64,000 bases of DNA from Enterobacter ludwigii (GTDB lineage: Bacteria > Pseudomonadota > Gammaproteobacteria > Enterobacterales > Enterobacteriaceae), in assembly GCA_900068845.1 (NCBI GenBank), contig CEFQ01000001.1, positions 454,410-518,409 on the forward strand, read 5' to 3'. The notes under the pieces were generated by a model. That model had not been told where the DNA came from. It was given only the letters and a program-made list of their open reading frames with translations, and ran no database searches. Within the stretch, counting starts at the first letter, position 1; the number at the start of each line of letters is the position of its first letter. The translations under genes and the position numbers were made by a program. Shown piece by piece: positions 33,572-41,508 of the stretch.

Positions 33572-34171
33572 ATGACGGCTGAAGGTGTTATTCGTCGCGC
33601 CAGCGAGGCAGATTTCCCTGCCTTATCGCGCATCTGTTTAGAGACCGCCAATGCCGGGACCGATGCCAGCGCGCTCTACTCTGATCCCGCGCTGCCCGGC
33701 CTGCGCTTTGTCATTCCCTACGCGCGCTTTGCGCCCGAGTTTGCTTATGTGCTGGAGCAGCACGGCGACGTCGTCGGCTATGCGGTCGCGGCGCCGGATA
33801 CGCGCGCCTTTGAAGCGCAGCTGAATACCGATTGGTGGCCACAGCTGCAGCAGCAATATCGTGATTACGCGCCGCGGGCAGCGCTCGACAGCAAAGTGCT
33901 GGAGGCCATTCATCAACCCGATGCGGCCGCCGAACAGCTGGTGACACAGTGGCCTGCACATCTGCATATCAATCTCCTGCCCACCGCACAGCAAGGTGGC
34001 TGGGGCCGCAAGCTGATCGCACAGTTGCTGCACGATCTGCGTGCGGCCGGCGTGCCGGGCGTTTACCTCGGCGTCAGCCTGCAAAACGAGCAGGTATGCG
34101 GTTTCTATCAGCGCCTCGGCTTCACGCCGATTATGCGTAGCAACGCCATTTATATGGGCCAACTTCTCTGA
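33572..34171 (+). CDS. GNAT-family N-acetyltransferase
   Basis: The 199-residue product has the GNAT fold, with the acetyl-CoA loop in [16 protein letters not shown] near residues 138-153 and the terminal FYQRLGF block near 180. The N-terminal half ([21 protein letters not shown] and [17 protein letters not shown]) resembles the acetyltransferase-like domain of the human O-GlcNAcase family, by memory only. It is 13 bases upstream of the MalK-type ATPase gene, so both are co-transcribed. A link to amino-sugar metabolism is suggested by the NagK-like kinase gene nearby; the acceptor is not known. Confidence 0.85.
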   Translation: MTAEGVIRRASEADFPALSRICLETANAGTDASALYSDPALPGLRFVIPYARFAPEFAYVLEQHGDVVGYAVAAPDTRAFEAQLNTDWWPQLQQQYRDYAPRAALDSKVLEAIHQPDAAAEQLVTQWPAHLHINLLPTAQQGGWGRKLIAQLLHDLRAAGVPGVYLGVSLQNEQVCGFYQRLGFTPIMRSNAIYMGQLL

Positions 34172-34184
34172 TTCGAGGCACCGC

Positions 34185-35276
34185 ATGACCAGCCTGCATC
34201 TGCAAAACGTTAAGAAGTCCTACGAGAATGTAAACGTCATTCACGGTATCGATCTCACCATTAACAGCGGCGAATTCGTGGTGTTTGTGGGGCCATCCGG
34301 CTGCGGGAAATCCACGCTGTTGCGTATGATTGCCGGACTGGAGGAGATCAGTGACGGTAAGTTGCTGATTGAAGGCGCCGACATGACCGATCAGCACGCC
34401 ACCGAGCGCGGCATCGCCATGGTGTTTCAGTCGTATGCGCTCTACCCGAATATGACGGTGCGCGGCAATCTGGCCTATCCGCTGGAAGTGATGAAGCGCC
34501 CCAAGGCCGAGATTGAACAGGCGATAAAACAGACGGCCGCGCGCCTGCATCTGACTGAATTCCTTGACCGCTTACCGCGCGCACTGTCAGGCGGGCAGCG
34601 TCAGCGCGTAGCTATTGGCCGCGCGATTATCCGCCATCCGCGTATCTTCCTGTTTGATGAGCCACTGTCGAACCTCGATGCCGAGCTGCGTTTGCAGATG
34701 CGCATTGAAATTGCCCGCCTGCATGCCTCGCTGGGCAACACTATGATCTACGTGACGCACGATCAGCTGGAGGCGATGACGCTGGCGGACCGCATCGTGG
34801 TGCTGCGTCAGGGCCGCATTGAGCAAGTTGGCGCGCCGATGGCGCTGTATCGCGATCCCGACAACCTGTTTGTCGCCGGATTTATTGGCTCGCCGAAGAT
34901 GAATTTCCTCAACGCCGAAGTGGCCGCAATCACGCCGGGTGCGGTGCAGCTGCGTGTGCCAGCGTTGGGGATCAGCCAGTTGACGCTGCCGATCGCCGCG
35001 CCGTGCCGCGAAGGGCAAAAAATCACGCTGGGCGTGCGCCCGGAGCATTTCCAGCCGGTGAGCAGCAACGATGATGCACTGCGTTTCAGCGGCGAGTTGT
35101 CGTTTAGTGAGATGCTAGGGCACACCAACTATCTCTATCTCGACATCGGTGAAGAGAAACTGCTGGTGATTGAGGAACGTAACGTGGCGGAGCATGCGAT
35201 TGGCGAGAGACTGAATTACCAGCTGCGTGCTGAGAACTGCTTGTTGTTTGATGAGCAGGGTTTGCGGCTGCGGTGA
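34185..35276 (+). CDS. Carbohydrate ABC transporter ATP-binding protein (MalK/UgpC/MsmK type)
   Basis: The 363-residue ATPase has Walker [10 protein letters not shown] near residue 36, signature [14 protein letters not shown] near 135, Walker [13 protein letters not shown] near 156 and switch [12 protein letters not shown] near 190, followed by the C-terminal MOP/OB regulatory domain (about 240-363) seen in CUT1 importers. GAGG precedes the ATG at 34185. It is encoded apart from the permeases on the opposite strand, and no other carbohydrate ATPase is nearby, so it most likely drives the 29954-33044 importer. Confidence 0.92.
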   Translation: MTSLHLQNVKKSYENVNVIHGIDLTINSGEFVVFVGPSGCGKSTLLRMIAGLEEISDGKLLIEGADMTDQHATERGIAMVFQSYALYPNMTVRGNLAYPLEVMKRPKAEIEQAIKQTAARLHLTEFLDRLPRALSGGQRQRVAIGRAIIRHPRIFLFDEPLSNLDAELRLQMRIEIARLHASLGNTMIYVTHDQLEAMTLADRIVVLRQGRIEQVGAPMALYRDPDNLFVAGFIGSPKMNFLNAEVAAITPGAVQLRVPALGISQLTLPIAAPCREGQKITLGVRPEHFQPVSSNDDALRFSGELSFSEMLGHTNYLYLDIGEEKLLVIEERNVAEHAIGERLNYQLRAENCLLFDEQGLRLR

Positions 35277-35300
35277 TGGCTGCGGTGCGTTCATTTTTAC

Positions 35301-35425
35301 GGTCGCCATAAATGGCGACCCTACGTTTACAGAGCTGGGCTTTCGTAGGGTGCGCATTCATGCGCACCTGCTTAACAAGGCAATTATTTGCTTAAGTGTG
35401 CGGCATTACGCCATAAATGGCGACC
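35301..35425. repeat. Cluster of three REP-like palindromes
   Basis: A GTCGCCATAAATGGCGAC copy (35301-35324), a GTGCGCATTCATGCGCAC copy (35346-35368) and a partial CGCCATAAATGGCGACC (35409-35425) lie between the convergent ATPase and ROK genes. Confidence 0.75.
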
Positions 35426-35445
35426 TTCCCAATACGCGCACAAGA

Positions 35446-36567
35446 TTACAACGCAATATCTTCATCCGCCTTAGCTGCCAACAAATCCAGCAACTTATTC
35501 ACCGCAAACCCAGCCGCGCCCTGCGCCCACATGCGGTTCGACTCGGTGAGGAATTGCAGCGGCGTCATGTGCGGCGTCAGTTTCAAACGGTAGGTCTGGA
35601 AACTCTGGGTGATGTGATCGAGCAGAATGCGCGAGGCCATTTGTGGCTCCATCGCCAGATACACCACGTCCGGATCGTAAGCCACCGACAGATTCGCCAG
35701 CGACATGCCCAAATGCTGCCCGGCCTCGGCCAGCGCGCTCAGCACGTCCGGCGTGGGACGCACATCCAAATCGCGCAGCGTTTGCGGCACCTCATCTTTT
35801 GTGGTGGCCGCCACGCGTTGCAGAATCGCCTGTGACGACGCCACATCCTCGAGCAAACGCTCTGAACCATCGCCCAGCAGCGAAACGCCGATCTCACCGG
35901 CTTTACCGTGACGACCGCGATAGAGTTGGCGATCCAGCAGAATCCCCGCGCCGATGCCTTTACCAAACGTAGCGATCACCGCCGACTGCGCGTGACCGAG
36001 CTGACCAAATACCAGCGCCGCCATCGCCAACGCGTTAGCATCATTTTCGATAAACACCGGCAGCGAGAAACGATCCTCCAGCAGACGAGCAATCGGTACG
36101 TTATCCCAGCCCAGCGCGCGCGACAGCACGCAAACGCCGTTGCTGGCATCCACTAAACCGGATAGCGCCAGGCCAATGGCTCCCACCTTTTTGCCCTCAA
36201 CGCCGCGCAGGAACTTTGCCAGCGCATCACCGAGCTGTTTGGGCGTCATCGCGCCAGAAGGAATCTGTTGCTCACCGATAATATTGCCGCTGAGATCGGT
36301 CAGCACCATCAAATTGCGCTCGGCGTTGAGCTGAATACCCACCACGCTGGCGTGATCCGGATTGAGGCCGAGCAGCGTCTTGGGCCGCCCCATCGATACG
36401 CGACGCAGACCCAATTCCTGCACGATGCCGCCGGTCAGCAGACGATTGGTGGCTTGCGACACCGTCGACATGCTTAGGCCGCTGCGCACTTTGAGATCGG
36501 ATTGACTAATAGGCGCATTTTCGACAATCAGCCGCAGAATGCGCGCGGTTACGTTGGGAGCGCTCAT
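35446..36567 (-). CDS. ROK-family transcriptional regulator (NagC/XylR type)
   Basis: The 373-residue protein joins an N-terminal winged helix (about 1-60, ISQSDLKVRSGLSMSTVSQA) to a ROK domain with GLALSGLVDA near 133 and FGKGIGAGILLDRQLYRGRHG near 205, where GEIG follows. The usual zinc-binding CxCGxxGCxE segment of NagC/Mlc relatives is absent; the stretch after GEIG reads VSLLGDGSERLLEDV, without cysteine. It is transcribed after the kinase gene on the same strand (18-base gap). It is the likely repressor of this carbohydrate locus, sensing a sugar or sugar phosphate, but operators were not recognised with confidence. Confidence 0.88.
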   Translation of the reverse strand: MSAPNVTARILRLIVENAPISQSDLKVRSGLSMSTVSQATNRLLTGGIVQELGLRRVSMGRPKTLLGLNPDHASVVGIQLNAERNLMVLTDLSGNIIGEQQIPSGAMTPKQLGDALAKFLRGVEGKKVGAIGLALSGLVDASNGVCVLSRALGWDNVPIARLLEDRFSLPVFIENDANALAMAALVFGQLGHAQSAVIATFGKGIGAGILLDRQLYRGRHGKAGEIGVSLLGDGSERLLEDVASSQAILQRVAATTKDEVPQTLRDLDVRPTPDVLSALAEAGQHLGMSLANLSVAYDPDVVYLAMEPQMASRILLDHITQSFQTYRLKLTPHMTPLQFLTESNRMWAQGAAGFAVNKLLDLLAAKADEDIAL

Positions 36568-36585
36568 GAGCCTCTTTATTTGAAG

Positions 36586-37464
36586 TTATGCGGGAAGTGT
36601 CAGGCTGAATTGCGTGGCAAGGCGAATCGCACCGCTTAGCGCATCGCCCTGCGGCGGTACCAGCAGCGCGGCGATATCCGCCGGCAACCACGCCTGAATG
36701 GGCTCGGCTAATCCGCCCATCAAGGCCAGTTTGCCGTGACTGCGTGCCAGCAGCGGCTGCACCATCTGCACGATATCCGCTGCAGATTGTTGTACCAGCG
36801 CGATGCCTTGTGCATCGCCTTGCTGTGCAGCTGCAAAGACCTCAGGCACCACGCGGCCCCAATCGGCAGGCGTCGCTTGCTTCGACCAGATCAGCAGCTG
36901 TTCCGGGCTGTGTTGATAGTTTGCCATGATGCGTTGCGTTAGCGCCGAGGCAGGCACAATGTCTTCGTGCGCTAGCAGCGCTAGCCGCAGCGCGCGTTGG
37001 CCGAGAATCGCACCCGAACCGGCATCCGACAGGGCAAAGCCCCAGCCGCCGAGCAGTGTGAAGTGTGCGCCATCCCACGCCGCGCCCTGGCTGCCGGTGC
37101 CGATAATAAAGACCGCACCCGGCGCACCCGCGTGCGCACCGGCACAGGCGATTTCGACATCGGTAAACAGAAAGCGCGCCTGACAGCGTGGCTGCCAGCG
37201 GGCGAGACGGGTTTGCACCGAGGCGACGTTCGCGCCCGCCAGACCGGCGACGATCACGGTGCGATTGCGCGCTTCAGCGGGTAAATTCGCCTGCCTAAAC
37301 AGATCGTCGATGACTTGCTCGATGGCCACGATGGCGGCATCAAACTGCGACCAAACGTTGGCAGGACCGCCTTTGGCTTCCGCCAGCAAGTGTCCGGTGC
37401 TGTCGGTCAGGCGTCCACGACAGTGCGTACCACCGCCATCAATACCCAGCATTAGTGATTGCAC
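36586..37464 (-). CDS. BadF/BadG/BcrA/BcrD-type sugar kinase (NagK/GspK-like)
   Basis: The 292-residue protein has an ASKHA ATPase fold: phosphate-1 motif MLGIDGGGTHCRGRL at the N-terminus, AGLAGANV near 75, and phosphate-2/adenosine blocks VFIIGTGSQGAAWDG and GGWGFALSDAGSG near 125-150. The pattern is that of N-acetylglucosamine or glucosamine kinases. The GTG at 37464 is chosen because AGGAGGA lies 6 bases upstream; the longer frame to 37560 has no such site. It precedes the ROK gene and is divergent from the Gfo/Idh/MocA gene. Amino-sugar specificity is inferred from family resemblance. Confidence 0.88.
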   Translation of the reverse strand: MQSLMLGIDGGGTHCRGRLTDSTGHLLAEAKGGPANVWSQFDAAIVAIEQVIDDLFRQANLPAEARNRTVIVAGLAGANVASVQTRLARWQPRCQARFLFTDVEIACAGAHAGAPGAVFIIGTGSQGAAWDGAHFTLLGGWGFALSDAGSGAILGQRALRLALLAHEDIVPASALTQRIMANYQHSPEQLLIWSKQATPADWGRVVPEVFAAAQQGDAQGIALVQQSAADIVQMVQPLLARSHGKLALMGGLAEPIQAWLPADIAALLVPPQGDALSGAIRLATQFSLTLPA

Positions 37465-37731
37465 GCGCTTCCTCCTGCCAGCCCGAAACGGTATGACGCC
37501 TATAGATGTGCGAAAGATAGGGGAAAAAAACTTAAATCGCAATAACAAATAAATAGGCAATCCGTATAGTTAATTAAATTAGATAAAAATCAAATGAATA
37601 ACAATTTTTCACCAATTGAGATCCGCCACACGGATTGACATTAGTTTTTCTGTCGTAATAAGTTAGCGGTCAGATTATCAGCAGCCTGACAGGTCGGGCG
37701 GCTAACAGGCAACGGGCTTCAGGGGTACAAC

Positions 37732-38892
37732 ATGAAAGTGGGCATTATTGGTCTGGGCTTTCGTCTTTCCCACGTGGTGAAAGAGTTCAACAAAGCCGAC
37801 ACAGATTTTTCCGTGGTGGGTTATGTCGATCCGGCTCCGGCGGGGTTACCCAATCTGCACAGCTTTGGCATCGATGCGGGCACCGCGTTTGACAGCGTGG
37901 ATGCGCTGCTACAGCACGGCGGCTTTGACCTGCTGCTGGTGGGTTCGCCGAACTTTATGCACCTTGAGCACATTCGTCAGGGTTTAGCCGCAGGCTACAC
38001 CGTGTTCACCGAGAAGCCGGTGGTGATCAACGAAGAACAGACCATGGCGATGGCACGCCTGGTGCAACAATATGGTCACGAGCGCATTTTGGTCGGTTTA
38101 GTGCTGCGTTACTCGCCGCTCTATCGCGATCTGCTTACCGCGCGCGATGAAAACCGCCTCGGCGAAATCACCTCGATTGAAGCCACCGAACACATCAAGC
38201 CTTATCACGGTGCGTTCTTCCAGCGCGACTGGCGTCGTCTGGAGAAGTACGCCGGCCCGTACATATTGGAAAAGTGCTGTCACGATATCGACCTCTATCA
38301 AGGTCTGGTCGGCCAGCGTCCAGTGCGGGTTGCCAGCTTCGGCGGACGCAAAAACTTTACGCCGCAGCACGCGCCTAAAGGTGCGGTCACGCCGCAGTCT
38401 GAGGTGTATCACGTTAAACCGAGCGGCTGGTCAAGTACCGATGCGGTGTTTGATGGCGATGCGGATATCGTCGATTACCAAACCGCGCTGATTGAGTATG
38501 CCGGTGGCGCCACCCTCGCCTTCCACGCCAACCTTAACGTGCCAGACGAGTTTCGCCGCTTCTGCGTAATGGGCACCGATGGCATGGCCGAAGGTGACTT
38601 TGTGCGGAACTACTTCCGCGTACACAACGCCCGCACCGGTGATCGCGAAGTGGATACCGCCTATGACGGCAACGCCTACGACGGCCATTACGGTGCCGAT
38701 GCGTTGATGGCTGAAGAGATTGTAAAACACATTAAACAGGGAACGCCGCTGAAGGTTTCAGTGGTGGATGCACTGGAAGCAGGACTCACCGCGATTAAAA
38801 TCGATGAAGCGCGAAAATCGAGAACCGTGGTGGATATGACCGATAGCTGGAAAAACTTTGACGCCAGCCTGGGGAAAAGCGCGACAGTCTGA
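37732..38892 (+). CDS. Gfo/Idh/MocA-family oxidoreductase
   Basis: The 386-residue product has the N-terminal Rossmann motif MKVGIIGLGFRLSHVV, the family signature FTEKPVVINEEQTM near residue 90, and a C-terminal domain with ILEKCCHDIDLYQGL near 178 where the catalytic His/Asp usually lie. It oxidises or epimerises a sugar or sugar derivative with NAD(P). AGGGGT is just upstream of the ATG. It is divergent from the kinase-regulator pair across a 267-base A+T-rich region, so one regulator may control both. It is not closely similar to the dehydrogenase at 15590. Confidence 0.9.
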   Translation: MKVGIIGLGFRLSHVVKEFNKADTDFSVVGYVDPAPAGLPNLHSFGIDAGTAFDSVDALLQHGGFDLLLVGSPNFMHLEHIRQGLAAGYTVFTEKPVVINEEQTMAMARLVQQYGHERILVGLVLRYSPLYRDLLTARDENRLGEITSIEATEHIKPYHGAFFQRDWRRLEKYAGPYILEKCCHDIDLYQGLVGQRPVRVASFGGRKNFTPQHAPKGAVTPQSEVYHVKPSGWSSTDAVFDGDADIVDYQTALIEYAGGATLAFHANLNVPDEFRRFCVMGTDGMAEGDFVRNYFRVHNARTGDREVDTAYDGNAYDGHYGADALMAEEIVKHIKQGTPLKVSVVDALEAGLTAIKIDEARKSRTVVDMTDSWKNFDASLGKSATV

Positions 38893-38895
38893 CAA

Positions 38896-38959
38896 ACGCG
38901 CAATAAATTGCGCCGCTACGGCCCCCTGCACAACCCGTAGCGGCGCGATTTATCGCGCA
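38896..38959. repeat. Paired REP-like palindromes between convergent genes
   Basis: CGCGCAATAAATTGCGCCGC (about 38897-38916) and CGTAGCGGCGCGATTTATCG with its completing GCGCAA (38936-38959) face each other across a short spacer. Confidence 0.75.
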
Positions 38960-38963
38960 ATTT

Positions 38964-40202
38964 TTACCCCACCGTTTCGTTTTCCAGCTTCTGCCGTTTG
39001 CGCAGGTGCGGGAAAATCGTCATCCATACGCCAACCACCACCAATGTGCCAATACCACCCATCACCGCCGCAGGCACAGCGCCCATCCACGCCGCCAGCA
39101 AACCTGACTCAAACTCGCCGAGCTGATTCGAAGTATTAATGAAGATGGCGTTGACCGCATTAACGCGGCCGCGCATGTCATCCGGCGTATCCAACTGCAC
39201 CAGCGCACCACGAATCACCATGCTCACCATATCGAAGCCACCCAGCGCCGCCAGCGCCACCACCGACAGCCACAGCTGCGTGGAGAGCGCGAATACCAGC
39301 GTCGCCACGCCAAAACCCGCCACCGAACCAAACATGATCATGCCAACATGCTTTTCCAGCTTGTGACGGCTGAGCCACACGCCGACCAGTAATGCACCGA
39401 CTGATGGCGCACCGCGCAGAATGCCCAATCCCCACGGTCCGGTATGCAGAATATCTTGCGCGAAGATCGGCAACAGCGCGGTCGCACCGCCAAGCAGCAC
39501 TGCAAACAGATCGAGTGAAATCACGCCAAGCACATCTTTGCGGTCACGGATAAAGCGTACGCCAGCAAACAGGTTAGGCAGATTCATCGGCAAGCGCGCC
39601 TGCGGCGGACGCTCATAGCGCAGTCGGCTCACCAGCACGATTGAGAACAGATAAAACAGCGCCGAGACGCCATACACCACATGCGGACCGGCGACATAAA
39701 GGAAGCCGCCAAGCGTAGGGCCGATAATGACTGCCGCCTGTCCGCCCACCGAACTGGCGGCCATGGCTCGCGCCAGAATCGGTGGCGGCACCAGTGCTGG
39801 CAACATGGAGGTAATCGCTGGCCACTCAAGCGCCTTCGCCACGGAGATCAGGAATACCAATCCCCAAATCTCAATCTTGCCCGCCCAGTTCATCAGCGTG
39901 AGCGCAACGAGCCCAAGCAGCGCCAGCCACTCAATGAATTGTCCGAGTAACACGATGCGGCGCCGGTCGAGTTGATCCGCCAGATGCCCGGCGGGTAGCG
40001 CGAGCAATACAGAAGGAAGAAATTGCATGAGACCGATCATGCCCAGCGCCAATGCACTGTGGGTCAAAGCATAGATTTGCCAGCTGACCGCGACCGAGAA
40101 CATTTGAAAACCAAACGATGAACAAGTACGTGCCAGCCAAAAGGCGACAAACGACCTGTGCCGCAGCAACGAATCCTCAGCTGCGGATACTGGTGAACCC
40201 AT
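38964..40202 (-). CDS. MFS exporter, DHA3 type
   Basis: The 412-residue protein has twelve predicted helices. LPAGHLADQLDRRRIVLLGQ near residue 75 is the MFS motif A between helices 2 and 3, and the overall look matches DHA3 exporters such as EntS and macrolide/tetracycline pumps. It has the expected charged loop midway (about 195-215). It would export a drug or siderophore-like molecule by proton antiport, but no biosynthetic genes are adjacent. The gene is convergent with the dehydrogenase gene, and a 420-base gene-free region lies upstream. Confidence 0.88.
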   Translation of the reverse strand: MGSPVSAAEDSLLRHRSFVAFWLARTCSSFGFQMFSVAVSWQIYALTHSALALGMIGLMQFLPSVLLALPAGHLADQLDRRRIVLLGQFIEWLALLGLVALTLMNWAGKIEIWGLVFLISVAKALEWPAITSMLPALVPPPILARAMAASSVGGQAAVIIGPTLGGFLYVAGPHVVYGVSALFYLFSIVLVSRLRYERPPQARLPMNLPNLFAGVRFIRDRKDVLGVISLDLFAVLLGGATALLPIFAQDILHTGPWGLGILRGAPSVGALLVGVWLSRHKLEKHVGMIMFGSVAGFGVATLVFALSTQLWLSVVALAALGGFDMVSMVIRGALVQLDTPDDMRGRVNAVNAIFINTSNQLGEFESGLLAAWMGAVPAAVMGGIGTLVVVGVWMTIFPHLRKRQKLENETVG

Positions 40203-40623
40203 AGTTTATCCCATCCTAAAATAATGACTTCAGTTGGCGTCGTTGCACCAACCTGGTGAAAAGCCATCTAATGGCTTCCGCTTTATTTTTTACAGGCCAC
40301 AGAGTGCGACATCTTGTTGAGCCAGACAATGGCTAGCAGTGCTGTTTAAAAACAGAAGCTTATCTAAATTTTAGCTAAGTATAGCGCTCTTAATATTAGC
40401 AGGCTGATGGTTTTCAACTGCAAATATCCAAATAACTCCTAATGTTCCAGTAAAATCTAAATTAACAATATTTAAACGCCTAATATTTATCTAGCAGACA
40501 GAGTTAAAAAAGGTGAAATCCCTAAGCAAATCTGTTTATATTGGCTGCGTCAAGATTTCATTAATCTCGCCGTCCTTATAATAGTTAAGACGTTCCAGCC
40601 AATTAATTTATTCACAGAGATAA
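40203..40623. other. A+T-rich gene-free region between divergent genes
   Basis: No coding frame is seen. The stretch is clearly A+T-rich and holds promoters for the exporter gene and for the gene at 40624. I cannot identify an operator with confidence. Confidence 0.5.
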
Positions 40624-41223
40624 ATGGAAAACAGTTCTTATAATCCTTATGTTACTGAGCGCATCCGACGTTTCGACGGCGCGCTAACCGGTGTGTGTTA
40701 TTCAGCGCCCTTTATGCATGTTGAACAGGACAACAAGGCATTACTTAATGAACGCAACATAATTTCGCTGCATAATCAGTTGCCGAATTCACCTGAATTA
40801 ATAATCATCCCGTTTACAGGAAATAATCTGCAGCGCTTTTTACAGGCACCGGAAAATTATTCCAGCTTGCAAAATGATAATGTGCATCTGGCGATCAATT
40901 ATGCCGATTTAGTTCAGGAAGATAGTGCGTTACGCCAGGCGGCTGAGCATTTCTCTTTCTGGCTTTATGATTTGGCACCGCCCGGCACCTGTTGGAAGAA
41001 TATCGCGGCTTTTCCTTTAAAAGGATTAGTGCTGACCGAGGAATTTTTTAACGATAATTACCTCAAGTTCAGCTTCCCGTTTCTACTCGAGTCCTGTCGG
41101 GAAAGAGAAGCAGAAGTAATATTACGCACGCCGCAGTTAACACTGCCCGCTGATCACTATGCGCAACTTAATTTAAGCGGCTGGCAAGAACAACGTACCC
41201 ACAGCTCGCTGCTTGAAGGGTAA
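40624..41223 (+). CDS. Unrecognised protein, possibly a degenerate EAL-domain protein
   Basis: The 199-residue product has no signal peptide or membrane segment. One stretch, NDNVHLAINYADLV (about 83-96) then FWLYDLAPPGTCWKNIA and FPLKGLVLTEEFF (about 111-141), lines up by eye with the EAL-domain run of LAINVS, DDFGTGYSSL and LP-DxLKID-F, but the catalytic EAL, DDFG and lysine residues are missing. It would then be a non-enzymatic relative, like YdiV, which binds FlhDC. This reading is weak. The gene has A+T-rich codon use, no near neighbours on its strand before gcd, and its own downstream hairpin. It may equally be an unrelated orphan. Confidence 0.6.
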   Translation: MENSSYNPYVTERIRRFDGALTGVCYSAPFMHVEQDNKALLNERNIISLHNQLPNSPELIIIPFTGNNLQRFLQAPENYSSLQNDNVHLAINYADLVQEDSALRQAAEHFSFWLYDLAPPGTCWKNIAAFPLKGLVLTEEFFNDNYLKFSFPFLLESCREREAEVILRTPQLTLPADHYAQLNLSGWQEQRTHSSLLEG

Positions 41224-41246
41224 GCGTTTACACAAAGTATTGTTCT

Positions 41247-41285
41247 AAGGTGTTATGGCCCGATGTAACCGGACATAACGCCTTT
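41247..41285 (+). terminator. Hairpin after the 40624 gene
   Basis: AAGGTGTTATG (41247-41257) pairs with CATAACGCCTT (41274-41284) with one G-T pair and a following T-rich stretch. The weak T tail makes it a probable rather than certain terminator. The rest up to 41508 holds the gcd promoter region and no gene. Confidence 0.5.
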
Positions 41286-41508
41286 ATTCCCTCATAAAAT
41301 GTCGCACTACTTGCCCTCAACGAGTGCAAAGCACTAAAAATATCAAACCCTTTAACGTTTTTAAGATAAAATTTAACGCAAAGGGATCAACTCGCCGCAC
41401 GGAAAGCGTCGTTCGAACCGTTTTCGTTATTTCGTACTCTATGTCGGGAAGCAACCCAACGCGTTGTTTCCTTTTTAGTTTTTAATGGCAAAGAAAGAGG
41501 TCAATATT

